The notes beneath the pieces are model-generated. The model did no database searches and was not told where the DNA came from. It saw only the letters and a list, made by a program, of their open reading frames with translations. From a virus, in the IMG/VR virus record IMGVR_UViG_3300022205_000001, positions 104,077 to 168,076 of that record: DNA of 64,000 bases; one strand, given 5' to 3'. A program made the translations under genes and the position numbers. Of this stretch, positions 63,970 to 64,000 are shown in pieces (the stretch's first letter is position 1; every line of letters starts with the position of its first letter).

Positions 63970-64000
63970 GTTGTTATCCCCTTTCTTCATCATATTAAGA

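Overview
The window is part of the genome of a large T4-like, contractile-tailed phage (Caudoviricetes). It carries recognisable T4 orthologues in T4-like order: baseplate genes 53, 5-like, 5.4-like, 25, 6, 7-position and 8; head completion gene 4; tail-assembly gene 26; tape measure; and the replication block 32-59-33-dsbA with rnh, DNA ligase and phoH. T4-type late promoters (TATAAATA) precede structural genes, and strong host-like sigma70 promoters precede the early/middle genes. The host cannot be named from the sequence; gene content fits a Gram-negative bacterium.

Layout. 1-17 kb (minus strand): tail fibre genes. A repeat-built fibre runs off the left edge, followed by four tandem paralogous fibre/tip proteins and a 2075-residue baseplate/fibre-attachment protein. 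17-28.6 kb (minus): baseplate wedge, hub and spike. 28.6-33.0 kb (plus): gene 4, a tube-like protein, gene 26 with a probable programmed -1 frameshift, and the tape measure. 33.2-45.2 kb (minus): ssDNA-binding and replication/late-transcription genes, a lysis hydrolase, PhoH, nucleases, phosphoesterase, a WGR-domain protein, a (p)ppGpp-hydrolase-like HD protein, TusA, ClpP, a glycosyltransferase and RNase H. 45.2-50.6 kb (minus): HAD protein, RtcB RNA ligase, DNA ligase, and an RNA-repair-type nucleotidyltransferase. 50.7-62.9 kb (minus): a dense RNA locus. The right edge holds small early genes.

The RNA locus is the outstanding part. I read 40 standard-order tRNA genes covering all 20 amino acids, one tRNA that looks circularly permuted, a tmRNA, a complete-looking RNase P RNA, a roughly 830-nt highly structured non-coding RNA of the size and genomic setting of GOLLD/ROOL-type phage RNAs, and several smaller structured RNAs that I cannot assign. 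Five HNH or GIY-YIG (homing-type) endonucleases and several tiny ORFs sit between them, and many ORFs end inside the 5' end of the next tRNA.

Taken together with RtcB, the RlaP-type nucleotidyltransferase, TusA (sulfur carrier for tRNA thiolation) and the Mesh1/SpoT-like hydrolase, the phage appears to carry its own tRNA supply, processing, repair, modification and ribosome-rescue kit. That combined reading is inference; the individual parts are read from the sequence.
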